Source: an uncultured Gilliamella sp. (GTDB taxonomy: Bacteria > Pseudomonadota > Gammaproteobacteria > Enterobacterales > Enterobacteriaceae). Taken from it: a stretch of DNA of 18,313 nucleotides. Below are positions 8,487 through 16,627 of the stretch, piece after piece. The stretch lies in contig CALYQY010000045.1 in assembly GCA_945291235.1 (NCBI GenBank), positions 1-18,313 of the forward strand. Direction: 5' to 3'. A program made the translations under genes and the position numbers. Position 1 is the first letter of the stretch, and each line of letters begins with the position of its first letter. Under the pieces are notes generated by a model. That model was not told the DNA's origin. It did no database searches and saw nothing but the letters and a program-made list of their open reading frames with translations.

Positions 8487-10460
8487 ATGGAAAATTTAGC
8501 TATCTCAAAAATTATGTTTGTATTGAGCTTAACTTGTTTACCCTTGATAAGTTTTGCCAATGAACCGCTTAAACAGCAAGGTAAAACAACACTGTATCAA
8601 CGCGTACTAAGTACGCCAACGTGTGAGTTAAAAAAAGATATTAGCGAGGTTACAGGACAGCAAGTTCCTGCATTTTCTCGCTATTATGTTTATGAACGTA
8701 AAAATCAAAATAACCAAGAATGGTTAAGTGTTGGACCTGATTCCTATGGAAAAACGGTAGGTTGGATTAATGGCTCATGCGCAATTGAATGGAATATGCA
8801 AATGACCTTGGTTTTTACTAATCCGGTTGAACGTGATCCTTTGCTATTTTTTAAAGATAAAGATTCACTCACGGCAATTGTTGATTCTGAACATCCAGAA
8901 ACATTATTAAAACCCATTCGTGAGGCATTAAACGTTAACCAAACTTCGCCAAAAGTTATCGCTCAAGAGCCGGCGGAATTTGTTGATTTTAAAAATAACT
9001 TCTATTTATTACCTATTTTACAAGGTGAAGAGGTCATGAATGGACAAGGGTTTTATGAGCGTATATTAGAAGTCGCCTCTGTCAGTAAACAAGATAAATT
9101 AGTGGCAACAACTCAGAACGTTAAGTCATCCACTACCACTCAAAAAACAGATGATAGTACTAATCAAGTCGCTCCTTTTAAAGCTGCAATTGTGTTTGTG
9201 ATAGACTCAACGATTTCCATGGATCCGTATATTTCAAGAACCAAAGAGGCTGTTGAACGCGTTTATCAGCATATTGAAAAAGAGAAGTTACAAGATCAAG
9301 TTAAATTTGGCTTGGTGTCGTTTCGATCAAGTTTAACCGCCTCAGATAAACTTGAATTTGTGACAAAAGTTTTTGCTGATCCAAACCAAGTAAAAAATCG
9401 TGAAGATTTTAAAAAACTCAGTGCATCACTTAAACAAGCCTCGGTATCAACGGCTTATTTTGCCGAAGATTCATTTGCGGGGGTTGCACAAGCGTTGAAT
9501 GATATTAATTGGAATAGTTTTGGTGCGCGTTATATGATTCTTATTACGGATGCAAGTGCAATCCCGGGGGATGATAAACTTTCAAGCACCGGTATGGATG
9601 CTGCGCAATTAAGGCTTGAAGCACAGCATAAAGGGGTTGCGATTTATGCATTACATTTAAAAACGGCAAGTGGCGAAAAAGATCACCAAATTGCTGCGAC
9701 GCAGTATTCTGATTTAACGTACAATGATTTTATTCATAAATCACTTTACTACCCTGTTAATGCCGGTAATGTGAATGAGTTTGGTCAAAAAGTTGACTCT
9801 TTAGCCAAAGCCTTAGCCGAGCAAGTGAAACTTGCTTATAAAGGTGAAGCGTCAATAGGTAATGCGATTAATGCTAAAGATAGTAATGCCGATATGTTGA
9901 ATGATGCATTATTACTGGGTAAAGCTATGCAGTTGGCTTATTTAGGTGAAACTAATGGGTCTAAAGCGCCTTCGGTCTTCAAAGCGTGGATTGCTGATAA
10001 AGATTTTATTAAACCCACTATTCCAACAGCTGAACCTCGAATCTTATTAACTAAATCTCAATTAAGTGATTTAAGCGATATTGTTAGTAAAATCGCCAAT
10101 GCAGCAAATGATGGATTAATTTCTGCCGATGATATGTTTTCGCAGCTGCGATCGGTTGCTGCTGCTATGGGGCAAGACCCAAGTAAATTAAAATCGAACG
10201 CAGTCACAAAAATTGCCGATTTGGGGTTACTTGGGGAATATTTGGATAATATCCCTTATAAAAGTGATGTAACCGGGTTGGATCAAGAGTTGTGGAAAAG
10301 TATGAGTGGTCTTGAGCAGGAGAAATTTATTCGTAATTTAAATAGTAAAATTCGTTATTATCAGAAATGTAATGCGGATGTTGATCGTTGGATTTCATTA
10401 GCGGAAGGTAGTGATCCTCGTGAAAATGTTTATCCTATTCCTTTAGAGATGTTACCGTAA
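8487..10460 (+). CDS. secreted vWA protein resembling the periplasmic part of PpkA, kinase absent
   Basis: A 657-residue exported protein. Residues 1-24 form a Sec signal peptide with probable cleavage after SFA. Residues 37-105 look like an SH3-type beta domain (YYVYERK, EWLSVGP, VGWING). Residues 232-440 are a von Willebrand A domain with MIDAS element DSTIS at 240-244 (D240, T242, S244) and a second acidic position at D355 in LITDAS. The rest is helical. The IDSTISMDPYI signature, together with the SH3-like region and the neighbouring ABC/FGE-fold/lipoprotein genes, recalls the extracytoplasmic portion of PpkA, the T6SS-regulating threonine kinase. Here there is no kinase domain and a cleavable signal peptide replaces the membrane anchor. 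An AGGA lies six bases before ATG, and the gap to the preceding gene is 12 nt. Likely role: periplasmic metal-dependent ligand or partner binding. The PpkA relationship is from motif memory, not a search. Confidence 0.78.
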   Translation: MENLAISKIMFVLSLTCLPLISFANEPLKQQGKTTLYQRVLSTPTCELKKDISEVTGQQVPAFSRYYVYERKNQNNQEWLSVGPDSYGKTVGWINGSCAIEWNMQMTLVFTNPVERDPLLFFKDKDSLTAIVDSEHPETLLKPIREALNVNQTSPKVIAQEPAEFVDFKNNFYLLPILQGEEVMNGQGFYERILEVASVSKQDKLVATTQNVKSSTTTQKTDDSTNQVAPFKAAIVFVIDSTISMDPYISRTKEAVERVYQHIEKEKLQDQVKFGLVSFRSSLTASDKLEFVTKVFADPNQVKNREDFKKLSASLKQASVSTAYFAEDSFAGVAQALNDINWNSFGARYMILITDASAIPGDDKLSSTGMDAAQLRLEAQHKGVAIYALHLKTASGEKDHQIAATQYSDLTYNDFIHKSLYYPVNAGNVNEFGQKVDSLAKALAEQVKLAYKGEASIGNAINAKDSNADMLNDALLLGKAMQLAYLGETNGSKAPSVFKAWIADKDFIKPTIPTAEPRILLTKSQLSDLSDIVSKIANAANDGLISADDMFSQLRSVAAAMGQDPSKLKSNAVTKIADLGLLGEYLDNIPYKSDVTGLDQELWKSMSGLEQEKFIRNLNSKIRYYQKCNADVDRWISLAEGSDPRENVYPIPLEMLP

Positions 10461-10465
10461 AACAG

Positions 10466-11182
10466 ATGCTAACGATAAAAAAACTTGCAATCACGCGCTC
10501 AACTGGTAAATCTTTTTTTAGTGTTAACCTTCCAGCGCTGACCGTTAAAGCGGGTGAGGTAGTTATTATTCGAGGTGATAGCGGTTCGGGTAAAAGCACA
10601 TTACTTGAAATGATAGGTATGATCCTAAAGCCTGACCATATTGGTTGCTACAATCTTACTATGGGTAATGGTGACGTTGATATTGCTCAACTAATCCAAC
10701 ACGATAAACTGGATAAGTTAGCGGATATGCGCGCAAATTATTTGGGTTTTATGTTGCAAACCGGCGGATTACTCCCTTTTTTAACGGTGCATGATAATAT
10801 TTTGCTTTCAGTAAATGTGTTACAAAAAAAAGTGGATAAACAACGATTTGATTATTTAGTACAAAAGTTGAGTATTTCACACTTGTTAAGTAAATATCCT
10901 AAACAACTCTCGATTGGTGAAAGACAGCGAGCTTCTTTTATTCGTTCAATTATCCATAAACCTGCACTATTACTGGCTGATGAACCGACTTCAGCGCTTG
11001 ATCCTTATAATGCCAATTTATTATTTGATTTAATTATTGAGCAAGCTCAGCAGGATAATATTGCTGCCTTGATTGTGACCCATGATTGGCAACGTATTGC
11101 TGATAAAGGATTATTTACTTTAACGTCTCAAATTACCTCTTCTCATTCATCCGAATTTTTACCCTTACAAGATGAGGTATAA
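10466..11182 (+). CDS. ABC transporter ATP-binding subunit (TagT/MacB/LolD-type)
   Basis: A 238-residue stand-alone ABC ATPase with all core motifs in order: Walker A GDSGSGKST at 37-45, Q-loop in GFMLQTGG (about 95), signature LSIGE at 148-152 (a variant of LSGGQ), Walker B ALLLADEP ending D172-E173, D-loop SALD, and H-loop H206 in VTHDW. It starts 5 nt after the vWA gene and is followed 3 nt later by its FtsX-like permease. Size and pairing match the LolD/FtsE/MacB group (type VII), which usually performs mechanotransmission or lipoprotein/peptide handling across the inner membrane rather than import. The set PpkA-like vWA, this ATPase, permease and FGE-fold protein corresponds to TagT-TagS-TagR of the Pseudomonas T6SS threonine-phosphorylation pathway. 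That functional equivalence is inferred from gene order. Confidence 0.9.
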   Translation: MLTIKKLAITRSTGKSFFSVNLPALTVKAGEVVIIRGDSGSGKSTLLEMIGMILKPDHIGCYNLTMGNGDVDIAQLIQHDKLDKLADMRANYLGFMLQTGGLLPFLTVHDNILLSVNVLQKKVDKQRFDYLVQKLSISHLLSKYPKQLSIGERQRASFIRSIIHKPALLLADEPTSALDPYNANLLFDLIIEQAQQDNIAALIVTHDWQRIADKGLFTLTSQITSSHSSEFLPLQDEV

Positions 11183-11185
11183 GCG

Positions 11186-12409
11186 ATGATCACATTATTA
11201 TCGAAATGGCGGCTTATTACTCGGTTATCTTTGTCGGATTTATGGTACGACAAGAAGGTTTCATTTTGTATTATTGCATCGGTGATCTCGGTAATTACCC
11301 CACTGTTGCTACTCTTTAGCTTAAAATATGGTGTTGTTTCACAGCTTCGCCAGCAGTTACTTAATGATCCGCAAAATTTAGAAGTTAAAATTGTGGGTAA
11401 TTTACAGTTAGATCATTCAATGTTTGAATGGATTGCCCAACAACCTGAAACTGCGTTTGTGATTCCGTTGACACGTTCCCTTAATACTCAAGCTGATTTA
11501 ATGAAAGATAATCGTCATTTTGTTAATAATGCTGAAATTATTCCAACAGCTAAAGGTGATCCGATAACTCAAAGTTTACCGCTCTTGCATCATGAACAAC
11601 AGATTTTAATATCCGCTTTAGCCGCAGAAAAAATGCAGGCAAAGGTTGGTGATAAAGTAAAAATGGTTGTGACAAGGCAACTCGATGGCAAACTGGAAAA
11701 AGGTATAGTCGAGTTAGAGATCATCGGAGTGATTCCCGAAATTTATTATGGTCGGGCTGCCGCATTTGTGTCTTTAGCGCTTTTAATTGATATGGAACAT
11801 TTTTATGACGGTTATCAAATAAATATTTTTCAATCAACCACAGGGCTTGTTAATCCGCCAGAACATAACTCATTTGCCAGAGCACGTATTTATGCAAGGT
11901 CACTTGATGATGTAGCGCCTTTGTCTTATAAACTACGTCAACAAAATATTGAAACACGTACTCAAGCTAATGCGATAGAAAATATGCAAGCGATAGATCG
12001 GGTTCTCAATTTTATATTTAGTGTCATTGCAATAACAGCTGTATTAGGGTGTATTTTATCTTTTACAGGATCATTTCTATCTAATATTGAACGTAAACGC
12101 AAAGATATCGCTTTGATGCGATTACTTGGATTTAAATCAAAAGGGATTATGCTTTATTTAATGACTCAAGCCATGATGCTAAGTTGTTTGGCATTTATCA
12201 TTTCTTGCCTACTTTTTTTATTTGGCAACTATGCCTTTAATTTTGTGTTAGGTAAAAATTTAGTTTCACATCCAGTAGTTAGCCAATTACAATTTTATCA
12301 TTTTATTATCGCATTTTTACTTACTTTATTGATATCAGCTATTGTAGTAACGGTAGGAGGTCGACGTGCTGTTAAGATTCAGCCTGCAGAAAGCTTGCGC
12401 GAAGTATAA
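11186..12409 (+). CDS. FtsX/MacB-type ABC permease (TagS-like)
   Basis: A 407-residue inner-membrane permease with the four-helix type VII layout. TM1 is at about 25-46, then a large periplasmic domain at about 50-270, TM2 at about 273-297, TM3 at about 321-346 and TM4 at about 370-391. Between TM2 and TM3 lies the cytoplasmic coupling segment ERKRKDIALMRLLGF (302-315), typical of FtsX-like permeases. The C-terminus, AVKIQPAESLREV, is also a family hallmark. It is the partner of the ATPase 3 nt upstream. The periplasmic domain probably contacts one of the periplasmic vWA, FGE-fold or lipoprotein partners encoded next to it. Its last 44 nt are also coding, in another frame, for the start of the next gene. 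No accessory membrane-fusion protein or outer-membrane TolC-like protein is encoded nearby, which argues against a MacAB efflux pump. Confidence 0.88.
   Translation: MITLLSKWRLITRLSLSDLWYDKKVSFCIIASVISVITPLLLLFSLKYGVVSQLRQQLLNDPQNLEVKIVGNLQLDHSMFEWIAQQPETAFVIPLTRSLNTQADLMKDNRHFVNNAEIIPTAKGDPITQSLPLLHHEQQILISALAAEKMQAKVGDKVKMVVTRQLDGKLEKGIVELEIIGVIPEIYYGRAAAFVSLALLIDMEHFYDGYQINIFQSTTGLVNPPEHNSFARARIYARSLDDVAPLSYKLRQQNIETRTQANAIENMQAIDRVLNFIFSVIAITAVLGCILSFTGSFLSNIERKRKDIALMRLLGFKSKGIMLYLMTQAMMLSCLAFIISCLLFLFGNYAFNFVLGKNLVSHPVVSQLQFYHFIIAFLLTLLISAIVVTVGGRRAVKIQPAESLREV
12355..12360 (+). promoter_or_regulatory. consensus ribosome binding site inside the permease gene
   Basis: AGGAGG, a full Shine-Dalgarno core, ends five bases before the GTG at 12366. 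It decides the start of the FGE-fold gene: the reading frame has no ATG, GTG or TTG between this GTG and the signal peptide. The site lies in codons for the final membrane helix and tail of the permease, so initiation would occur on mRNA still being translated as permease. Confidence 0.75.
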
Positions 12410-13973
12410 TCATAAAAAATGGCATTATTGGGGACTAATCTTAAGTTTTATCCCTTTATGCAGTTATGCTGAGCCTTGGGATAGTAAGTTTTATAATCCT
12501 AAACCTGCCAGTGATGATGTGATTTTGCCGATGCCTTGTGATGGGCGTTTGGTGATGAAAAGGGTATTTACGCCTACCAATAAACCACTTGAGGATGTAA
12601 AAGTAATTTTAGGCAGTAATCAAAAAGAGTTGGGTTTTGCTGAATACGCAACACCTAATTATATTTCTGGTAGCTTTTCTAATGAAAACGAAGAAAGGTA
12701 TTATTTAATCGGTAAATATGAAATTACAGCACTACAATATCAAGCGGTGATGAATGATACTTGTCCAACGGCTAAAGTGAGTTTGATTTTCCCTGTGACT
12801 AATATTAGTTGGTTTGATGCTATTGCATTTAGTAATAAATATAATCAATGGTTACTGGAAAACCAATCTCAATTAAAAGCGTTGCCAAAAGGCTATGTAC
12901 GTTTGCCAACGAATACCGAATGGGAGTACGCTGCACGGGGTGGCATGAAAGTCACTGAATCTGAATTTCGCGAGACAGTTTTTCCTATTACGAGTGGTTT
13001 GGAAAACTATGCATGGTTTTCAGGGGCAAAGTCAGCCAATGGAAAATTACAACTTATTGGTCGGTTAGCTCCTAATCCACTGGATCTTTATGATATTTTA
13101 GGTAATGCCAGTGAAATGATGTTTGATTCATTTAGAATGAATAAATTAGATCGTTATCATGGACAACCAGGAGGCATGATTATTCGGGGCGGTAGTTATT
13201 TGACTCCTGAATCTTCAATAACAACTGCCTTTCGTAGTGAAAAGCCTTACTATGATAATAAAGGTGCTTATCAAAGCAAAGATGTTGGATTTCGTTTAGT
13301 GTATACCACTGAAGTTATGCACTCTAAAGTTTCGATTAAAGAATTAGAAAAACAGTGGAACGAACTTGGTAATGAAGTCGAATCATCAAATGATAACAAT
13401 GTGGTGAATGAACTGGAAAAAATTACTAAACAAGTTGAAGATGAAAAAACTAAAAAAGAGTTAAATCAACTTAATCTACTTTTACGAAGTGCGAACCAGT
13501 CACGGGATGAGCAGCGAGATCGTTCCATTCAATCTGCCTTACAATTGGGGGCTTTTTTATGTGCGAATGTCTCTGATCTTAATGATAAATATGAATATAA
13601 TAATAATTTATATAATACAATGATTAATGAAATTTGTGATGCAAGTGACTCAAGTGAGCTAGAGAGTACAGATATGTGTTCTAAAACAAAGTTAAATAAT
13701 TTAAATCAAGTTGTCATTGATTCAAGAAATGCACGCAATTTTATATTAAAATATTATGCTGATACTATTGTTAGCACTGCATCAAATTACGAAAAAAACA
13801 CAATTAATGAACAAGCTAAAGCAACACAATTTATTTTACAAAGTAGTGGAAAGGCAAATATGAGCGATTATTTAAAGCTCTATTTAAAACATATCAATCA
13901 ATACATTGTATCGGGTAAAATAGAACAATCAGTTTGGTTACAAACCTGCAATGAAATTAAAGGAAGGAAATAA
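12366..13973 (+). CDS. secreted FGE/sulfatase-modifying-factor-fold protein, probable pseudoenzyme (TagR-like)
   Basis: A 535-residue protein with a GTG start overlapping the permease by 44 nt. It has an unusually long n-region followed by a signal peptide hydrophobic core (about 22-32) and likely cleavage after SYA (35/36). Residues 60-314 carry the FGE fold signatures: GKYEIT about 116-121, PVTNISWFDA about 143-152, RLP 179-181, TEWEYAARGG 184-193, LYDILGNASE 241-250, RGGS 274-277 and GFRLV 308-312. The cysteines that catalytic FGEs place after RGGS are absent, so it should not make formylglycine. This fits TagR-type sensory FGE-fold proteins. Residues 320-535 are a Lys/Glu/Asn-rich, largely helical extension with coiled-coil stretches, an addition to the basic domain. 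It ends in a 1-nt TAATG overlap with the first lipoprotein gene. A periplasmic signal-binding or regulator role is inferred. Confidence 0.82.
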   Translation: MLLRFSLQKACAKYNHKKWHYWGLILSFIPLCSYAEPWDSKFYNPKPASDDVILPMPCDGRLVMKRVFTPTNKPLEDVKVILGSNQKELGFAEYATPNYISGSFSNENEERYYLIGKYEITALQYQAVMNDTCPTAKVSLIFPVTNISWFDAIAFSNKYNQWLLENQSQLKALPKGYVRLPTNTEWEYAARGGMKVTESEFRETVFPITSGLENYAWFSGAKSANGKLQLIGRLAPNPLDLYDILGNASEMMFDSFRMNKLDRYHGQPGGMIIRGGSYLTPESSITTAFRSEKPYYDNKGAYQSKDVGFRLVYTTEVMHSKVSIKELEKQWNELGNEVESSNDNNVVNELEKITKQVEDEKTKKELNQLNLLLRSANQSRDEQRDRSIQSALQLGAFLCANVSDLNDKYEYNNNLYNTMINEICDASDSSELESTDMCSKTKLNNLNQVVIDSRNARNFILKYYADTIVSTASNYEKNTINEQAKATQFILQSSGKANMSDYLKLYLKHINQYIVSGKIEQSVWLQTCNEIKGRK

Positions 13974-14659
13974 TGAAAAAAATAGTTGTCATAATAACAT
14001 TATGTTTATCTGTTGTCTTAACTGGATGTCAATCATCAGGGTGGAGAACTAAAGACGTTGATCCTGCATTAACCAATAGTAATACATCTCAATTTTTTAG
14101 TAAATCAGCCTGGCAATCGTGTGTCGTTGGTGCAGGATTTTCTGGTCTTAGCTGTATTTTAGTTGGCGGAAAACCGGGTGTTTGTCTGGCTACAGCAGCG
14201 GTAGGGTGTGGTGTATTAATGGGCGCTAATTATTATCTTGATTCTAAGCGTGCTGAGTATGCAGATGAAGAAATGCGCATTGATGCTTATATTTATGATA
14301 TTCAGCAAAATAATATGGAAGTACAAGCTGTCACTCAAAATGCGCAAGCCGTATTGGATAAAAATTTAGCAACTTTGAAAGTGTTAAATAGTCAGATTGA
14401 AAATAAAACGTTGAGTAAAAGACAGATTAAAAATGAGTTGAAGCAAATCGATGCAAATATTGCTTACTTAACTGACAAATTAGATCGTATGAAAGGCATT
14501 GAAAGTGATTGGGTTATGCTTTCAGCAAGGGAAAAACAATCAGGGATTAATATGTCAAAATTAGATAAACAAATTAATCAGCTTCATAAACAGATAACAT
14601 TACTTGAAAAACAAATTAATGTGGTAAGTCAACAACGTTCAGCAGTACAGGTGAGCTAA
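13973..14659 (+). CDS. lipoprotein with Gly-rich hydrophobic segment and coiled coil (TagQ position)
   Basis: A 228-residue protein whose start overlaps the previous stop (TAATG), with an AGGAAGGA ribosome site just upstream. A lipoprotein signal peptide ends at lipobox LTGC, giving lipidated C19. Gln at +2 does not signal inner-membrane retention, so an outer-membrane location is likely. Residues about 50-88 are hydrophobic and Gly/Ala-rich with cysteines at 50, 61, 71 and 79, resembling a glycine-zipper membrane-inserting stretch. Residues about 95-225 are predicted continuous helix or coiled coil rich in Lys, Gln, Asn and Leu. Its place after the FGE-fold gene mirrors TagQ, the outer-membrane lipoprotein that tethers TagR in Pseudomonas, and the functional parallel is inferred from this. 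No sequence family was recognised with confidence. Confidence 0.72.
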   Translation: MKKIVVIITLCLSVVLTGCQSSGWRTKDVDPALTNSNTSQFFSKSAWQSCVVGAGFSGLSCILVGGKPGVCLATAAVGCGVLMGANYYLDSKRAEYADEEMRIDAYIYDIQQNNMEVQAVTQNAQAVLDKNLATLKVLNSQIENKTLSKRQIKNELKQIDANIAYLTDKLDRMKGIESDWVMLSAREKQSGINMSKLDKQINQLHKQITLLEKQINVVSQQRSAVQVS

Positions 14660-15144
14660 TGATGAAAAAAAGATACCTTATATTATTCAGCCCTATTTTG
14701 TTGTTAATGGGCTGTTCAACCACAACCGAACAGTGTGATCCAACGAATACGAATATCGGTTTTTTTGATAAGATAAGTTGTCATTATTCTGGCAACTATC
14801 AAGCCCGAATTGATAAAAAACAGCAAATTTTAGAAGATGAAAAAAAGGCAAATCAACAATTTAAAGCGATCTATGCCAATATCGAACGACAGAAAAATGA
14901 CACCGCCTTAAGTATTAAGCAAAAGCAAGCACAACAACAAAAATTGAAAGATGATTTAACGAGTTTAACCAACGAAATTAAAGAAAAAGCGAAAGATCGA
15001 GCAGACTTGCAAGCACAAGTCGATGATATTGAAAAACAACTTAAGCAAGTGAATAATTCAAATTCTTCAGAAATTGAAAAGAAAGTTGAGTTAGATAAAT
15101 TAAATAAAAAACTTCAACAATTACAGAAAGCTTTGAATATCTAA
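14659..15144 (+). CDS. small coiled-coil lipoprotein
   Basis: A 161-residue protein, again joined by a TAATG overlap. Two consecutive ATGs (14659, 14662) are possible starts behind AGGTGAG; the second has better spacing. A lipoprotein signal peptide ends at LMGC (C19 from the first Met) with Ser at +2, favouring the outer membrane. Two further cysteines (in EQC and ISC) follow close behind. From about residue 50 to the C-terminus it is a highly charged Lys/Gln/Glu/Asp heptad-like helix with almost no aromatic residues, i.e. a long coiled coil. Together with the preceding lipoprotein and the coiled-coil tail of the FGE-fold protein it makes three consecutive genes with coiled-coil regions, which could co-assemble in the periplasm. 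The family is unknown. Confidence 0.68.
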   Translation: MMKKRYLILFSPILLLMGCSTTTEQCDPTNTNIGFFDKISCHYSGNYQARIDKKQQILEDEKKANQQFKAIYANIERQKNDTALSIKQKQAQQQKLKDDLTSLTNEIKEKAKDRADLQAQVDDIEKQLKQVNNSNSSEIEKKVELDKLNKKLQQLQKALNI

Positions 15145-15209
15145 ATTTGCGTATTCATTATATCAATAGTTAGCAAAAGCGATGTTTAACATAAGGAAAC
15201 AAATTAGCA

Positions 15210-16523
15210 ATGCAACGTATAACCAGAATGTTATTTGATCCTAATGATTTAGATAAAATCTCGTTATTTGATCAATATAATTCAGTTTTACAATTGTTAA
15301 AGCCTAATGTTAGCGAACGTAGTTTTTCGATTTTAGCAATACCGAGATTAATTGAAGGCGATCATTATCTTGGTTGGTATACGCATCTTGAAGGTCAACC
15401 CGTTGCCATTGAAGATATTATTAATGAAGCAGATAAAAAGCAGATTGAAAAAACACTTCAAACACGTTTAAATGATATTGAAAATACTATCAAAATCAAA
15501 TCATTAACGGAAGATCAACAAACTCTGATTTCGGCTTGGTTACCGAGAATGAGAAGTTTAGGTAATGTGATTTATGTCATTAATAATGAACCTGTGATTG
15601 TTCATCATTTTGATGAGCCAATCCTGACTAATGAAGTGGCTCCAGCCTTTCCTGTCAAGACAACAAAATCATTTTGGCGTAGGTGGTGGTTTTTGACCTT
15701 AGCACTTGCTTTTGTCGGGTTACTTGGATATCTATATTATTTATATATAAAAGATAAAGCACCCGTACCTATTGCTGAACTATTACCACCAACGACCTCA
15801 AACAATCCCACTTCTGAAGTAATTAGCTGTATTTCACAGGAAGAAATCCAAAAAAACGAGCAAACCTCTAAAATGGTGATGATATTTGATAACTCCGCTT
15901 CGATGTATTTAACGCTTACTGAACCTCAAGCAGAAATTGAAAAATATTTGTCAAATGGGATTGATCATCTTACTTTCGAAGAAGCCAAGCAATATGAAGA
16001 AAGAATGACCCGATTACCGAATCGACTATCGAGTAGTAAGCAGGTTGCGTTATCCAGTATTGATAAAATACAACCTAATATTAATATTGCTCTTGTCACG
16101 TTAAATAGTTGTCCTGTCGCAAAGGCATCGGCATTTTATCATTTTGATAATAGAGAAAAATTGAAGAATGAAATTAATCGTTTAACACCATTAGAATACG
16201 ATAGTGCTACTCCGTTATATAGTGGTGTAAAGCAAGCCAGTTCAATGCTTGATGGCGTAAATCATGATGATTATATTTTAATTATCAGTGATGGTGACGA
16301 TAATTGTTCGGAAGATAATATTTGTACTTTAGCCAATGAAATTGCCAACCAACAACCACGTTTAAAAATAAATATAGTGGACATTGTGGGACAGCATAAG
16401 ATTGATTGTTTAGCGGATAAAACGGGTGGAAAGGTCTATATTGCTAACAATGTCACCGAGCTTGTTGAACAGATGAATAAAGCGGTTTCTGATATGAATA
16501 TCAGTAAACCTTTGTGTGAATAA
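15210..16523 (+). CDS. bitopic vWA protein 1 with SrfA-type N-terminal region
   Basis: A 437-residue protein. Residues 1-150 form a cytoplasmic region related to that of SrfA (AIPRLIEG about 43-50, GWYTHLEG about 55-62, IYVINNEPVI 121-130). A WRRWW juxtamembrane motif (156-160) and one membrane helix (about 160-180) follow, then a short linker. Residues 222-437 are a periplasmic vWA domain with a complete MIDAS: D227-N-S229-A-S231, T334 in ATPLY, and D361 in IISDGDD. Cysteines at 207 and in LNSC, DDNC, NIC, KIDC and PLC could form disulfides. It begins 65 nt after the lipoprotein gene, one of the looser junctions, with AAGGA roughly 12 nt upstream. It is a tandem paralogue of the next gene. 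Likely role: inner-membrane-anchored, metal-dependent adhesion or partner binding in the periplasm, linked to a cytosolic partner through the SrfA-like region. Confidence 0.8.
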   Translation: MQRITRMLFDPNDLDKISLFDQYNSVLQLLKPNVSERSFSILAIPRLIEGDHYLGWYTHLEGQPVAIEDIINEADKKQIEKTLQTRLNDIENTIKIKSLTEDQQTLISAWLPRMRSLGNVIYVINNEPVIVHHFDEPILTNEVAPAFPVKTTKSFWRRWWFLTLALAFVGLLGYLYYLYIKDKAPVPIAELLPPTTSNNPTSEVISCISQEEIQKNEQTSKMVMIFDNSASMYLTLTEPQAEIEKYLSNGIDHLTFEEAKQYEERMTRLPNRLSSSKQVALSSIDKIQPNINIALVTLNSCPVAKASAFYHFDNREKLKNEINRLTPLEYDSATPLYSGVKQASSMLDGVNHDDYILIISDGDDNCSEDNICTLANEIANQQPRLKINIVDIVGQHKIDCLADKTGGKVYIANNVTELVEQMNKAVSDMNISKPLCE

Positions 16524-16627
16524 TTAGCATTCGAATAGGATATTATTCAGTGATGATCTTTAATATTTGGATGTTCATGTTGAAGCTGAGGTAAAATTAG
16601 AATGATCTGTAAGGAAGTTAATTTATC
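16524..16627 (+). other. 104-nt intergenic spacer between the duplicated vWA genes
   Basis: The longest gap in the cluster after the leader. It has no convincing promoter pair and no terminator; a 5-bp GAATA/TATTC hairpin near its left end is too weak to count. AAGGAAG at its right end, about 10 nt before ATG 16628, serves the downstream gene. It probably reflects the duplication junction. Confidence 0.4.

Noticed and set aside
10466..12409. MacAB efflux or LolCDE lipoprotein export
   Set aside because: There is no membrane-fusion protein or TolC-type gene, only one permease gene rather than a LolC/LolE pair, and the ATPase is not fused to the permease. The neighbours point to the TagST type instead.
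12366..13973. Active sulfatase-maturing formylglycine-generating enzyme
   Set aside because: No sulfatase gene nearby, and no cysteine in the region after RGGS where catalytic FGEs carry it.
8487..15144. A type VI secretion system locus
   Set aside because: Only the sensory Tag/PpkA-like components are recognisable; no sheath, Hcp, VgrG, baseplate, TssJLM or ClpV gene is present in the window.
15133..15162. Possible internal promoter before vWA gene 1 (TTGAAT, about 17 nt, CATTAT)
   Set aside because: Only four of six matches in each hexamer, and the -35 element overlaps the end of the lipoprotein gene; too weak to annotate in AT-rich sequence.
16553..16594. 13-codon ORF in the spacer between the vWA genes
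   Set aside because: Very short, no ribosome binding site of note, and no recognisable peptide; consistent with chance.
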